Assembly: GCA_963722585.1 (NCBI GenBank)
Contig: CAVRNU010000014.1
Span: forward strand, 124,001-188,000
Direction: 5' to 3'
Source: KBS-96 sp963722585
GTDB taxonomy: Bacteria > Acidobacteriota > Terriglobia > Bryobacterales > Bryobacteraceae
Length of the DNA: 64,000 nucleotides
Part shown: positions 52,352 through 61,468 of the stretch, piece by piece
Layout: the number at the start of each line of letters is the position of its first letter
Position numbering within the stretch: the stretch's first letter is position 1
The notes under the pieces: model-generated
What the model saw: the letters and a program-made list of their open reading frames with translations, nothing else
Databases searched by the model: none
What the model was told of the DNA's origin: nothing
Program-made: the position numbers and the translations under genes

Positions 52352-53455
52352 ATGAAGGCCGTTCACTTTAGCAGCTGCATCCTGGCTGCTTGCTGCGCCG
52401 CGAGTCTGTTCGCCGCCGACACACTGTCAACAAACGCGGACTGGAATGCAAAGGCCGCCGCCGGCTACCTCGACGGGAGACTCGTCTGGTGGATGGGCTG
52501 GCAGACCGCTGCCCGCGACCATGGAACATTCTGCATCTCGTGTCATACCGCGCTTCCTTACGCGCTCGCCCGCCCCGCTCTTCGGACTGCCCTCTCAGAG
52601 CAAGGGCCCTCGCCCACCGAACGCCGGCTCCTCGACAATGTCATCAAACGCGTTCAGTTATGGAGCGAAGTTGCGCCCTTCTATCCCGATAAGCCCGTGG
52701 GTGAGCACAAAACGGCCGAGTCGCGCGGAACAGAATCCATCCTCAACGCCTTGATCCTCGCGAGCGCCGATGCACGCTCCGGCCAGCCCAGTCCCGACGC
52801 GAGGCTCGCGCTCGATAATATGTGGGCGCAACAATTGACATCCGGAGAAGCTAAGGGCGCATGGAACTGGCTTCAATTCCACAATTCGCCTTGGGAGGGC
52901 GACTCCCAATACTACGGAGCCACGCTTGCCGCCATCGCCATCGGCTCCGAGCCCGGCAACTATCGCTCATCCCCCGATATCCAAAACGGCCTAAAGTTGC
53001 TCAGCGGCTACCTTCAGCGCGAGCGCGAATCGCAAATTTTAATCAATCGTGTCGTTCTGCTCTGGGCATCGGCGAAGATTCCCGGTCTCCTCACCCCGGG
53101 CGAACAGAAATCCATCATGGACGAAGCGCTAAGCAAGCAGCAGGCCGATGGTGGCTTCAGCCTCTCCGCGTTCGTCGGAGCCTGGAAGCGGAAGGACAAT
53201 ACCCCGCTCGAAACTAAGAGCGACGGTTACGCGACCGGTCTCGTGGCTTTCGTCCTCGAGCAGCTAGCCGTACCCCGCAATCAGCCCCAATTGCAGCGCG
53301 CTCTCTCCTGGCTGGCCCTCAATCAGAACAAGACAGAAGGACGCTGGCTAGCCTATTCTTTGAACAAGCAGCGCGACCTTTCATCCAACGTTGGCCGTTT
53401 CATGAGCGACGCCGCTACCGCGTATGCCGTGCTGGCACTCAACCCAGCCAACTAA
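52352..53455 (+). CDS. Exported alpha/alpha-barrel (cyclase-like) protein with CXXCH motif
   Basis: A 367-residue protein with a signal peptide (about 1-22; ILAACCAASLFAAD). Repeated helical pairs with QxxDGGFS (QQADGGFSLSAF), GAWNWLQFHNSPWEG, SDGYATGLVAFVLEQL and NQNKTEGRWLAYS resemble the alpha6/alpha6 barrels of the squalene cyclase and prenyltransferase superfamily. An FCISCHTALPYALARP segment near residue 54-70 supplies a c-type haem-binding CXXCH. No cyclase DXDD is evident, so cyclisation is unlikely; a haem-bearing barrel in the periplasm is inferred. GGGAGG lies about nine bases before the ATG. No substrate can be named. Confidence 0.7.
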   Translation: MKAVHFSSCILAACCAASLFAADTLSTNADWNAKAAAGYLDGRLVWWMGWQTAARDHGTFCISCHTALPYALARPALRTALSEQGPSPTERRLLDNVIKRVQLWSEVAPFYPDKPVGEHKTAESRGTESILNALILASADARSGQPSPDARLALDNMWAQQLTSGEAKGAWNWLQFHNSPWEGDSQYYGATLAAIAIGSEPGNYRSSPDIQNGLKLLSGYLQRERESQILINRVVLLWASAKIPGLLTPGEQKSIMDEALSKQQADGGFSLSAFVGAWKRKDNTPLETKSDGYATGLVAFVLEQLAVPRNQPQLQRALSWLALNQNKTEGRWLAYSLNKQRDLSSNVGRFMSDAATAYAVLALNPAN

Positions 53456-53541
53456 GATTGCCGACAATGCGCCGGAAGCGCGAGCGCACAGCCGTTCGGT
53501 GGCGTTGTGCGCGATTCAAACAAAGGCGACCGGCCTGCCAA

Positions 53542-53826
53542 TTACATCGTGTTGCTGCTGGCAAACCAGCCGGTGTATGCGGCCATAACTCCAATTGCCA
53601 GCAGATACAAAATAACGATAATGCTGAGATACTTATTCAGCTTGTCCAGCATGTCGAGGCGCTTGCCATGCTCGACTTGCGTGCTAATTATGCGCGAATC
53701 GGTGGTCGTGTTGCTCAGGTGGATATTGTGATCGTCGTGGTCGTCGATAAATTTGCGGTAGAGAAACGACGCAATGAGAAAAAATACCAGAACACCACAG
53801 ATAGCGAGGTGTAAGCTGAGGTTCAT
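53542..53826 (-). CDS. Small membrane protein with two helices
   Basis: A 94-residue protein with helices at about 5-22 (LAICGVLVFFLIASFLY) and 68-86 (LSIIVILYLLAIGVMAAYTG) around a polar loop holding HDDHNIH and TTTDSRIIS. The loop has four His/Asp residues that could bind metal, but this is only a guess. It is convergent with the haem-barrel gene. I do not recognise the family. Confidence 0.55.
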   Translation of the reverse strand: MNLSLHLAICGVLVFFLIASFLYRKFIDDHDDHNIHLSNTTTDSRIISTQVEHGKRLDMLDKLNKYLSIIVILYLLAIGVMAAYTGWFASSNTM

Positions 53827-54146
53827 TTAGAGATCGCTCCTTTCTGCCCGTTATGGGGTTTGTCCCTTCGTGGGGCCGCGATCGACGTCCTGACAGTCCT
53901 TTTCTCTACGCCGGGCGTCGTAGGCGCGGCGCCGACAGTTATACCTGCTGACCGCAATCATACGCCTACTCTCAGCGCCATTCAAGACATTTCTAACACA
54001 AATGTGCACTCCCCTACGGTTTGCATTTCGCAAACCGCGACAGCCAATTCCCAAAACCGGCCAGTTTTGCACCCCGCTCGCGAGTAATATAAACAACTTA
54101 CCCTGGCCACCCGATTGCTCCCGCCACATCCGAAGGAGCGTTCACG
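53827..54146. promoter_or_regulatory. Intergenic region with two inverted repeats upstream of the recombinase-domain gene
   Basis: About 320 bases between divergent genes. Two inverted repeats lie close together: 54017-54024 with 54030-54037 (CGGTTTGC/GCAAACCG, loop ATTTC) and 54052-54057 with 54064-54069 (CAAAAC/GTTTTG). The AT-rich stretch AGTAATATAAAC near 54087 could hold a -10 element. AAGGAG at 54132-54137 serves the gene starting at 54147. The repeats could be operators; nothing else is seen. Confidence 0.4.
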
Positions 54147-54581
54147 ATGGACGACCGCATCAGGGATCTTGTTAGCGAAGCTTTGACCTTCGATTATTTC
54201 GAAGAACGCCTGAAAGCGGGTTGGATTCCCGTTGCCGTCGAGTGGCTTAAACCCAGCGAGATCCTGAAGCCCCAGCCCGGAACACCCATCGACCCTCCCT
54301 ACGGCTTTCGAATCGCCTCCGACGGCCAGCACCTCGAAACGAATCCCGAAGAACTCAACGTACTCTACGTAATGCTCGAAGAAATCGTCCGCGACCGCCG
54401 CTTTACTCAAATCGCCGACGAGTTGAATAAGCGGATGCTCCGCTCCCGTTCCGGCCGGAAATGGACGCCTTCCGCCGTTTTCGAGCTTTTCCCCGCTCTC
54501 ATCGAAGCGGGCCCGCTACTCACAAAAAGCGAGGAATGGATCCGTCGCCGTTCTAACGTCCTAAATCGCGCCGAGGCTTAA
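54147..54581 (+). CDS. Stand-alone recombinase-domain-like protein
   Basis: A 144-residue protein with a good AAGGAG ribosome site. Residues about 50-125 resemble the 'recombinase' zinc-free helical domain of large serine recombinases: PPYGFRIASDGQHLETNPEE, VLYVMLEEIVRDRRFTQIADELNKRMLRSRSGRKWTPSAVFEL. There is no serine recombinase catalytic domain (no resolvase N-terminus), so DNA cutting is not expected. DNA binding as a helix-turn-helix regulator is more likely. It may be a domain captured from a mobile element, but codon use and spacing look native. Confidence 0.65.
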   Translation: MDDRIRDLVSEALTFDYFEERLKAGWIPVAVEWLKPSEILKPQPGTPIDPPYGFRIASDGQHLETNPEELNVLYVMLEEIVRDRRFTQIADELNKRMLRSRSGRKWTPSAVFELFPALIEAGPLLTKSEEWIRRRSNVLNRAEA

Positions 54582-54587
54582 GGCCAC

Positions 54588-55064
54588 TTACATAACCCTC
54601 TGATTTTTCGGTAATTTCGCTACCTCAAACCAAAAAGCCTCTAACAACGAGCATATGCGGAATAAATCGTCGATATTTTCAGGCTTTTGTATATAGCAAT
54701 TAGCGTGTTCTCCGTATGCTTTTTGGACGTCCTCCGCGAGACCGGACGACGAAAGCACAATCACCGGAATGCCTCTCGTTTTCGGGTCTGCCTTGATGAG
54801 CGACAGCACATCGTGACCGCTGCGGCGTGGCAGATTCAAATCAAGAATAATCAAATCGGGCGGTAGCAGGCTTGTCGCTTCGCTAAATAACCGTATAAGC
54901 GCTTCCTCGCCGTCCGCCGCTGTTTCGAGCACACACTCTAGTTCGGTTGTTTTCAGAGCCTCTTGAATCAGCCGGACATCGGCAGGATTATCTTCCACCA
55001 GCAGTATATGTACCAGCCTATCCCACGTCTCGATCACAGAAATCCCTTTGCTTCCGATTAGCAT
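54588..55064 (-). CDS. Single-domain response regulator (CheY/Rcp1 type)
   Basis: A 158-residue receiver from ATG 55064, which has AAGGA five bases upstream; the frame extends to 55184. The domain starts HILLVEDNPADVRLIQEAL (acidic pocket), has the phosphoacceptor Asp in LIILDLNLPRRSGHDVL, the Ser in VIVLSSSG and the Lys in CYIQKPENI. The E-D-N-P-A-D and LNLP blocks are those of Rcp1-like regulators that serve phytochrome or other membrane kinases. No output domain exists, and no kinase is next to it. It overlaps the promoter region of the MFS gene on the other strand. Confidence 0.88.
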   Translation of the reverse strand: MLIGSKGISVIETWDRLVHILLVEDNPADVRLIQEALKTTELECVLETAADGEEALIRLFSEATSLLPPDLIILDLNLPRRSGHDVLSLIKADPKTRGIPVIVLSSSGLAEDVQKAYGEHANCYIQKPENIDDLFRICSLLEAFWFEVAKLPKNQRVM

Positions 55065-55212
55065 TAGGTCCTTTTCTTGCCGGCAGCCTTTCTCTACTCC
55101 TCCTCCGCTTATCCTCCCTTCTGTGTCCGATGCAAAAATCGCCCCCCTGATTACTCTCAATTTGTCGAACCCGCACTGAAACACACCTATGCGACCCTGA
55201 AACCAGGTACGG

Positions 55213-56487
55213 ATGCCCGACCCTTCCCGCCAGCCATCCGCGCGCGCCGCTTTCGAATACTCGAATTTCCGCTGGTACTTGGCAGCCCGTTTCCTCGTGA
55301 ATATCTCGTCCGAGATGCAGTCGGTGGCCGTGGGCTGGCAAATCTACGGCATCACCCACCGTCCGCTCGATCTCGGTCTCGTTGGCCTTGCCCAGTTCCT
55401 GCCCGGTATCCTCCTCTTCCTGGTCACTGGGCATACCGCTGACCACTATCCTCGTCACCGCATTTTGCAAGCCTGTTACGGCGCGTTTCCCATTACCTCC
55501 GCCTTGCTGCTCGCGTTCACGATCGGCCGCGTCTCCTCGCCCTATCCCATCTATCTGGCTCTCCTGTGGAATGGCACGGTTCGCGCCTTCTCTGGTCCCG
55601 CCTCGCAAGCCTTCCTCCCGTTGCTTGTCGACCGCGAACACTTCTCGAACGCCGTAGCCTGGAGCTCCTCTACCTTTCAAACAGCCACAATCCTCGGTCC
55701 CGTCGTCGGCGGCGTCCTATACGGCATCACCGGAACCCCGATCCCCGTCTATGTCTGCGCTGGCGCCGCCTACATCGCTGCCGTCTTGTTCATGCTTCAA
55801 CTGCGCATGAACACAAAAGAGCGGCCGCCATCCGCTCCGTCACCCGCCATCGTCTTCGAGGGCCTTCGCTTCATCTGGAGCAACAAACTGATCCTCGGAG
55901 CCATGTCTCTAGACCTGTTCGCCGTTCTGCTCGGCGGCGCTGTGGCCCTGCTCCCCGTCTACGCGCGCGAAATCCTTGGAGCGGGCGCCTCCACCCTCGG
56001 CCTTCTGCGAAGCGCTCCCGGGCTCGGAGCTGTCGTAATGGCTGTCGCCCAAGCCCACTTCCCACTCCGCCGCCACGAAGGCAAAGCCATGCTGGCCTGC
56101 GTCGCCGCGTTCGGCGCATGCACCATCGTCTTTGGCCTATCGCGCAATCTGCCGCTTTCGCTCGCCGCTCTGGCCCTCGCCGGAGCGTTCGATATGGTCA
56201 GCGTTATTGTCAGGCATACTCTCATTCAGCTCAGAACCCCTGACGAGATGCGCGGCCGCGTCAGCGCCGTCAATATGGTCTTCATCGGCGCTTCGAACGA
56301 GGTAGGCCAGTTCGAGTCGGGCCTCACCGCCCAATGGTTCGGAACCGTTCCCGCCGTCGTTCTTGGCGGGGCCGCCACTCTTGCGGTCGTCGCGCTGTGG
56401 TCCTGGCTCTTCCCCGCCCTTCGCCGCGTCGATCGCCTCCAACACGAACCCGTGCTAGCCGACATCTCCGAAACGGCTCAACCATGA
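55213..56487 (+). CDS. MFS exporter (MFS_3, EntS-like)
   Basis: A 424-residue transporter with about twelve membrane helices. It opens with the family pattern YSNFRWYLAARFLVNISSEMQSVAVGWQIYGITHRPLDLGLVGLAQFLPG and has the loop motif GHTADHYPRHRILQACYG, the equivalent of the G-x-x-x-D-R-x-G-R-R/K motif. The PAxxAFLP sequence near helix 4 is PASQAFLPLLVDREHFSNAVAW. Related proteins export siderophores or drugs. A final hydrophilic tail (RRVDRLQHEPVLAD) is cytoplasmic. No siderophore genes are nearby, so substrate is open. Confidence 0.92.
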   Translation: MPDPSRQPSARAAFEYSNFRWYLAARFLVNISSEMQSVAVGWQIYGITHRPLDLGLVGLAQFLPGILLFLVTGHTADHYPRHRILQACYGAFPITSALLLAFTIGRVSSPYPIYLALLWNGTVRAFSGPASQAFLPLLVDREHFSNAVAWSSSTFQTATILGPVVGGVLYGITGTPIPVYVCAGAAYIAAVLFMLQLRMNTKERPPSAPSPAIVFEGLRFIWSNKLILGAMSLDLFAVLLGGAVALLPVYAREILGAGASTLGLLRSAPGLGAVVMAVAQAHFPLRRHEGKAMLACVAAFGACTIVFGLSRNLPLSLAALALAGAFDMVSVIVRHTLIQLRTPDEMRGRVSAVNMVFIGASNEVGQFESGLTAQWFGTVPAVVLGGAATLAVVALWSWLFPALRRVDRLQHEPVLADISETAQP

Positions 56488-56511
56488 GTTCGCCGTGAAT
56501 GTCTGCACTAA

Positions 56512-57690
56512 TCAAGCCTTCTTCCGCTGGCGGATGACCTCTGCATGATAAAGAATTTGAGGATCTTTCACACCCACAGCGAGGGCTTCGTCGATCTTTA
56601 CTTTGGCCAGCTCATCCTGATGGTTGGCATGAAGCGCCCAGGCAAGGCAATCCAGTGTGTGGACATCGTGCCGCCTGGTCGCTTCGAGTTGCGCGATTCG
56701 CAAGGCTTCATCCGGTCTGCCTGCGTCGTCAACGTAATAAAGAACCAACTCGTGGTTTGAGTTATCCGTAATGCCCGATTCAGCCAGACTTCTCTTTTCG
56801 AAGGCAGCGAATTTTTGAGACGCTTCTTCCGGTTTGCCGGCGAGCTGTAAGGCCTTGGCCCACACATAGAGATTTTCGGCATGCGGCGCCTTTGCGTAGC
56901 GACGCCCGTAGAGTTCGGCAGCTTCCTGGTAGCGTTTCTGCGCCGTTCGTAGTTGTGCGAGCGTGCCCAATGCGTAGTGGTACTCCGGGAAAAGACTCAA
57001 CGCGCCGTTTGCGTGGATCTCCGCTTTCGCCATTTCGCCCGATTGCAACTCGATATGCGCCATCTGTGTGAGTATCCAAGCCCGGTCCTCGAGTTCGCTT
57101 GTAGGTGTTGCATCGTAAGCCAGGCGCATAAACTCCTCCGCGCCGTCCAGATCGCCGAACAACTCACGGAGATAAGCGCCTCGCGTCAAGCCGGGAACGT
57201 TCCCGGCGCGAAGATTGAGCATCCATTGCGCCGCCTTCTCAGCGGCATCGTAGTTGCCAAGCTCCGCGTTCGCGTCGGCCAGGTAGCCGTACACAATAAC
57301 GTCGTCCGGCGTCCTCCGGTTCAGCTTCTCGGCCAGTTCGAGCGCCTTTGCGAATTCGTGGCGCCCCAGTAACAGCCACGTTTTCACCTTCAGGCCTTCA
57401 TAGTTATCCGGCGAAAGCGCGAACGATTTCGTAAGGCTGTTTTCGGCCTCGGCGTAGTAGCGAACATCCGAAGTTTCGCGCGCGCGCCGCGCCTGCGCCA
57501 TCGCCAGCGCATTGTAATGTCCGAAGAAATCCGGTCTCTTGGAAATCAAGCTTTGAGCTCGGGCGATGCTTTGTTCGGCAGGTGAGAGAGCCAGCGCGGC
57601 AGGAAGCGCTGTGGGGCTCTGAGCGAGCGCGGCTGCGGCCGCGCTCAACATAAGCGAGAAACTAAGCGAGAAGAATCGTAAGTGTTCCAT
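56512..57690 (-). CDS. Exported TPR-repeat protein
   Basis: A 392-residue protein with a signal peptide (about 1-24, LSFSLMLSAAAAALAQ) and repeated TPR helices through residues 70-380 (NALAMAQARRARETSDVRYYAEAE, ALELAEKLNRRTPDDVIVYGYLADANAELGNYDAAEKAAQW, HYALGTLAQLRTAQKRYQEAAELYGRRY). It follows the DUF4331 stop by 21 bases on the same strand, so the two genes form an operon. TPR proteins in such settings usually scaffold protein complexes in the periplasm; here the DUF4331 protein is the likely partner, by inference only. Confidence 0.85.
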   Translation of the reverse strand: MEHLRFFSLSFSLMLSAAAAALAQSPTALPAALALSPAEQSIARAQSLISKRPDFFGHYNALAMAQARRARETSDVRYYAEAENSLTKSFALSPDNYEGLKVKTWLLLGRHEFAKALELAEKLNRRTPDDVIVYGYLADANAELGNYDAAEKAAQWMLNLRAGNVPGLTRGAYLRELFGDLDGAEEFMRLAYDATPTSELEDRAWILTQMAHIELQSGEMAKAEIHANGALSLFPEYHYALGTLAQLRTAQKRYQEAAELYGRRYAKAPHAENLYVWAKALQLAGKPEEASQKFAAFEKRSLAESGITDNSNHELVLYYVDDAGRPDEALRIAQLEATRRHDVHTLDCLAWALHANHQDELAKVKIDEALAVGVKDPQILYHAEVIRQRKKA

Positions 57691-57711
57691 AACATCCTCG
57701 AGTGCTGAGCG

Positions 57712-59220
57712 CTACTCAGACGGGCAGAGCCCCTGCGGAAGCGTTGCGCAACCGCTTTGGCCAGGCCCCTCGTGAACGCTTTGCCGTCCGCTGTAGGCTG
57801 CGGCAACGAAGGGAAATGTGGTATCAGGCTGTGTCGTCGGAGTGTTCACTCCGTCGCCAGTTCTTGTTCCGAACTTAACCGGGTCCACCAGAATGCCCGT
57901 GAGCGCCCGCGCCGAAATATCGACGACGTCGTCGTTCAATCGCCGTCCATTTGGAAAACCGGCGACATCGCCTACCAGGAATCCTAGCCGTCTCTGTTTA
58001 TCGAGGGGAGTGGGCGGAATGCCGGTGTTGAGGCGCAGCAGATCGGCAATCGGCCCGGCGTCCGTTGGTCCACAACCCGGGCAAATCGGCGCCTTGTATT
58101 GAACGAGAAGCAGCAAATCGTTACGGGGCGCCGGAGGCACCGGAATGCCGAGCGAGTTAAAGACCTGTGCCAGCAGCGGTGAAAGGACGAACTGAGCGAA
58201 CTGCTTATCGTTGGTAGGATCGTCCATGCTGAAGCGATCTTTGAATCCCGTTCCAATGATGAGCTCGTTGATCAAAGGATTGCCCAGGCGCTGGATCTGA
58301 TGCCACGGTTTTTCAGAATCATCCGCATCGGCCTGCGGCCGCCGGATCAGTTGAGCCTGCCGCGAAGTTGTTCCGTAAGTTCCAATCACCGCATCCTTAT
58401 CGCTTGCCGGATGTAGTTTTCCGTCGCGAGTCAGCATTGTAATAGGAACCTCGAGGGCAATGCTGTTGCAATCGAATCCCGCCAGCGTGTTCGGAGCGAA
58501 ATTGTGAGCGTCGTCCGCATCGTCCGCAGGGCTGAGAACGCCTCCGCCGGCGGCTGTGCGGAAGTTCACCGAATCGAAAGCAGCGCCCAGGTCGATGAAG
58601 AACGGGTCTGCCACGGTGCCGGCAAAGACGCGTACGCCCTGGCTCAACTCATAGATGCCTTGCTCTCGTAGGGCTGCGTAGTTCGGCATGGTGCGCGGCC
58701 CAACATTGGCCGGCACTGCATACAGCTTTTGGCCATTCGTTAGGTCGATGCTGTGGCCTCCTACGATCTCGGTGACGGTATAGGTCTGGCGCAGATTCAG
58801 ACCTGCCGCACCGGGACCGTCTAGAGCGGTGATCGGCGGTATCTTGTCAACACCGCCAACGAATCCAGTGAACACGTCAGGTAACCGGATCTCTGTCTGG
58901 AACCTGAATTGAAAGATCACATCGGGAACGCCATCGTGATCGTTATCGATTTTCATTTCATACAGGATGCCGGGATCGAATGGGAAATAGTTCGGTCCAT
59001 TCGATGGTTCGAGAAAGGGATCGACGTTGAGAATCAAAACCACGCGATCAGGATGTTCAGGACTGACGAACGCGTACCAGTCGGTAATGTCGGCTTTCTG
59101 ATCGAGAGCCGTGATTGGAGCTTCACGATGACTCGAAGCGAAGGCGGGGATCGAAGCGGTTCCGAACAGGCCGATTATGGCCATCATCGGCAGCGCGCAC
59201 TTTAGCAATACTTTCCTCAT
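57712..59220 (-). CDS. DUF4331 exported protein
   Basis: A 502-residue protein with a signal peptide (about 1-28, ending AFA). DUF4331 family blocks are clear: SSHREAPITALDQKADITDWYAFVSP, DHDGVPDVIFQFRFQTEIR, GFDCNSIALEVPITML, IQRLGNPLINELIIG and LNTGIPPTPLDKQRRLGFLVGDVAGFPNGRRLNDDVVDISARAL. The DHDGVPD segment could bind calcium. The family is extracytoplasmic and of unknown biochemistry, often near TonB receptors and TPR proteins. It diverges from the TonB receptor gene, from which it is separated by about 70-80 bases. Confidence 0.92.
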   Translation of the reverse strand: MRKVLLKCALPMMAIIGLFGTASIPAFASSHREAPITALDQKADITDWYAFVSPEHPDRVVLILNVDPFLEPSNGPNYFPFDPGILYEMKIDNDHDGVPDVIFQFRFQTEIRLPDVFTGFVGGVDKIPPITALDGPGAAGLNLRQTYTVTEIVGGHSIDLTNGQKLYAVPANVGPRTMPNYAALREQGIYELSQGVRVFAGTVADPFFIDLGAAFDSVNFRTAAGGGVLSPADDADDAHNFAPNTLAGFDCNSIALEVPITMLTRDGKLHPASDKDAVIGTYGTTSRQAQLIRRPQADADDSEKPWHQIQRLGNPLINELIIGTGFKDRFSMDDPTNDKQFAQFVLSPLLAQVFNSLGIPVPPAPRNDLLLLVQYKAPICPGCGPTDAGPIADLLRLNTGIPPTPLDKQRRLGFLVGDVAGFPNGRRLNDDVVDISARALTGILVDPVKFGTRTGDGVNTPTTQPDTTFPFVAAAYSGRQSVHEGPGQSGCATLPQGLCPSE

Positions 59221-59303
59221 TTTTACTCCAGCGAAAATGTTCTAGTCACGTAGCGCTACATGCACTCATCACTACGCGTCGAGGCCCGTAATTGGATCAA
59301 GCC

Positions 59304-61451
59304 ATGCGCGAAATTTTTTTCTCTATGAGTTTTTTATGCGCCCGTCGATCCAGAAGCGCCGGTTTAATCGTAGAGACTACTGTGGCGGATAGTGTGAATC
59401 ACGTGAGAGCGTATTGTCTCGCAATCCTTCTGTTCGTTATGCACTCCACACTAAATGCGCAGACAACGTCCTCTCAAGCATCAGTTACTGGCTCGACCAC
59501 TATTCCTTGCAACGCAACTGCTCTACCAATTAAATTCGAGTCGATCAATGTTGTTGGGAGAATTACGGCGCCGGATATCCTGTCGCCTGACCCCGCTCAA
59601 CGAATCATAATCAGCGACGAGGCATTGGATGCGAATCCAGGACGGCCGGGAGTCCCGATCTCAATTCCAGGGCTGCCAGTGGAAACCGCGTCGGGTGGCA
59701 TCAAAGCGCCGCAATATTTTGCGCCCGGCGTTGCTGGGGACCATGGCGAACCCATTGCTCAGTTCTTTCAAATCGGAACCTATCTGGTTCCTAATAATCT
59801 CAGCGCGAATGCACATGGCAACGGCTATGCGGATCCCAACCCGCTGATTCCGGCAACGATTGAAAGTGTCGAGGTGGATAGCGGAGCGTTTAACGTTCGC
59901 GAAGGCAATCACGCAGTGGATCTATCCACGACGTATACTCTCCGCGATCGGGTTGAGCCGTTTCTTAGCCTGACAGGAGATTACCGCGACGGCGACGTGA
60001 CGGCCGGCTGGAGTCCGCCTGATCTCGACAAACATTTTCTGGTTGCACTCGAGGCGGCGTTTGGAAACGGATTCCTTGATCGGCTCGAACATCGCCAGCA
60101 ATACAAGTTCGCCGTGATACGCCAGTTGAAGACCAGAAACCATACGGTCACATTCGCAGGCCTCGGTTACTTTGGAAACTCGCGGGTTCCAGGTCTTGTG
60201 CCGCTGGGTATACCGGGCCTGCATGACACGATTGACCCTCGTCAACGCGATCAGACGCACACCGGGGAGTTTGTTGTGAACGATACCTGGCGTCTACGAC
60301 CGGGCGAACAAGTGCAGCTTTCCGGTTTCTTTCGGTCGTATAATCTTTCGCTGTTTTCTAACTTTGGAGACGGGCTCATACGTCAGAGCGAATATCGAAC
60401 TGTAACTGGTGGGAACGGAGTATACATAAAACAGATTTCCGAGTCGGTGAAGATACTGGCCGGATTCGATTATGTCCGGGACGCTCCGCGGCGTCTGGAT
60501 TTGGACCGCTACGCCAATGACACGAACTTCTCGTACTACGGTCCATTCGAAAAAATCACGTCGAATAACCTGACGCTCGGTTTCTACACACCATACGTGG
60601 CGCTGGATGGAGGATTCGGCAAGCACTTTCATTATGATCTGGGATGGCGGCGCGATTATATCGACTTCGACAATACAGATTTGCTCTATCCGACACAATC
60701 CTTTGACCGATGGGCTGGAGTTAATTCGCCAAAGGCTAACTTTTCCATACTGCCCTCGGGCGCTATCTGGCCCAGCGTGGCGTTCAGTTTCGGAGAAACC
60801 TTCTTCACTAACGATCCACGAATCGGTGTTAGCGGCGAAACCCACGCGACCCTCGTCGATCGGGCGCATGCGTACCAGATGGTCGTGAGTAAACAGATAA
60901 AAAGGACTGACGTCCGCCTCACGCTCTCGCGAGTGACAACTGAAGAATCGCTCGCAAAAATCGATCCGGATACGGGTCTGCAAGAAGATGAAGGACCCGG
61001 CCGCAATCGCCTGGCTACGTTGTCCGTTCGGCGCTATTTTTCTTTCGGGCTGGTACAGGCGTCGCTCTCGAAGGCCGACGCGCGCGATCTCTCGACCGGG
61101 CTGCCGACGCCGGAAGCTCCGCGCACAATCATTGACACGCTAGCCACATGGGATAAGCTTCCCCTTCAACTGCGGCTTCGATCGGAATTCGAATATGTAG
61201 GCGCAAAACCCCTTGGCGATGGATTCATTAGCGTACCGGTCAAAGAGTTCCGAGGCGCATTGTTCCGATCGTTCTCAAATGGCCGCATTGACGCCGGTAT
61301 CAATTTCCTGATTGCCAGCGGGTACACTGGGCAAACTCTTGAGACTATCGCTTTGCCCGATGAACCGGCGCCGTTTGAGCGGATCGTCGGCGTGCGCATT
61401 CCGTCATACGTGAGCGCCTCGTTCACGTATCGCTTCCGGCCGCATCCATAG
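59304..61451 (+). CDS. TonB-dependent receptor-like outer membrane protein
   Basis: About 715 residues from ATG 59304; a TTG at 59292 gives 719, and the real signal peptide (VRAYCLAILLFVMHSTLNAQ) starts about 35 residues later, so the start is uncertain. Plug-like sequence follows (ITAPDILSPDPAQRIII, SGGIKAPQYFAPGVAGDHGEPIAQFFQIG, IESVEVDSGAFNVREGNHAVDLSTTY), then a barrel of alternating strands ending VSASFTYRFRPHP. No N-terminal signalling domain is evident despite the ECF sigma gene 17 bases downstream. Co-transcription with the sigma/anti-sigma pair suggests surface signalling or co-regulation. Confidence 0.82.
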   Translation: MREIFFSMSFLCARRSRSAGLIVETTVADSVNHVRAYCLAILLFVMHSTLNAQTTSSQASVTGSTTIPCNATALPIKFESINVVGRITAPDILSPDPAQRIIISDEALDANPGRPGVPISIPGLPVETASGGIKAPQYFAPGVAGDHGEPIAQFFQIGTYLVPNNLSANAHGNGYADPNPLIPATIESVEVDSGAFNVREGNHAVDLSTTYTLRDRVEPFLSLTGDYRDGDVTAGWSPPDLDKHFLVALEAAFGNGFLDRLEHRQQYKFAVIRQLKTRNHTVTFAGLGYFGNSRVPGLVPLGIPGLHDTIDPRQRDQTHTGEFVVNDTWRLRPGEQVQLSGFFRSYNLSLFSNFGDGLIRQSEYRTVTGGNGVYIKQISESVKILAGFDYVRDAPRRLDLDRYANDTNFSYYGPFEKITSNNLTLGFYTPYVALDGGFGKHFHYDLGWRRDYIDFDNTDLLYPTQSFDRWAGVNSPKANFSILPSGAIWPSVAFSFGETFFTNDPRIGVSGETHATLVDRAHAYQMVVSKQIKRTDVRLTLSRVTTEESLAKIDPDTGLQEDEGPGRNRLATLSVRRYFSFGLVQASLSKADARDLSTGLPTPEAPRTIIDTLATWDKLPLQLRLRSEFEYVGAKPLGDGFISVPVKEFRGALFRSFSNGRIDAGINFLIASGYTGQTLETIALPDEPAPFERIVGVRIPSYVSASFTYRFRPHP

Positions 61452-61468
61452 CGCTACAAGTTTCTTGC

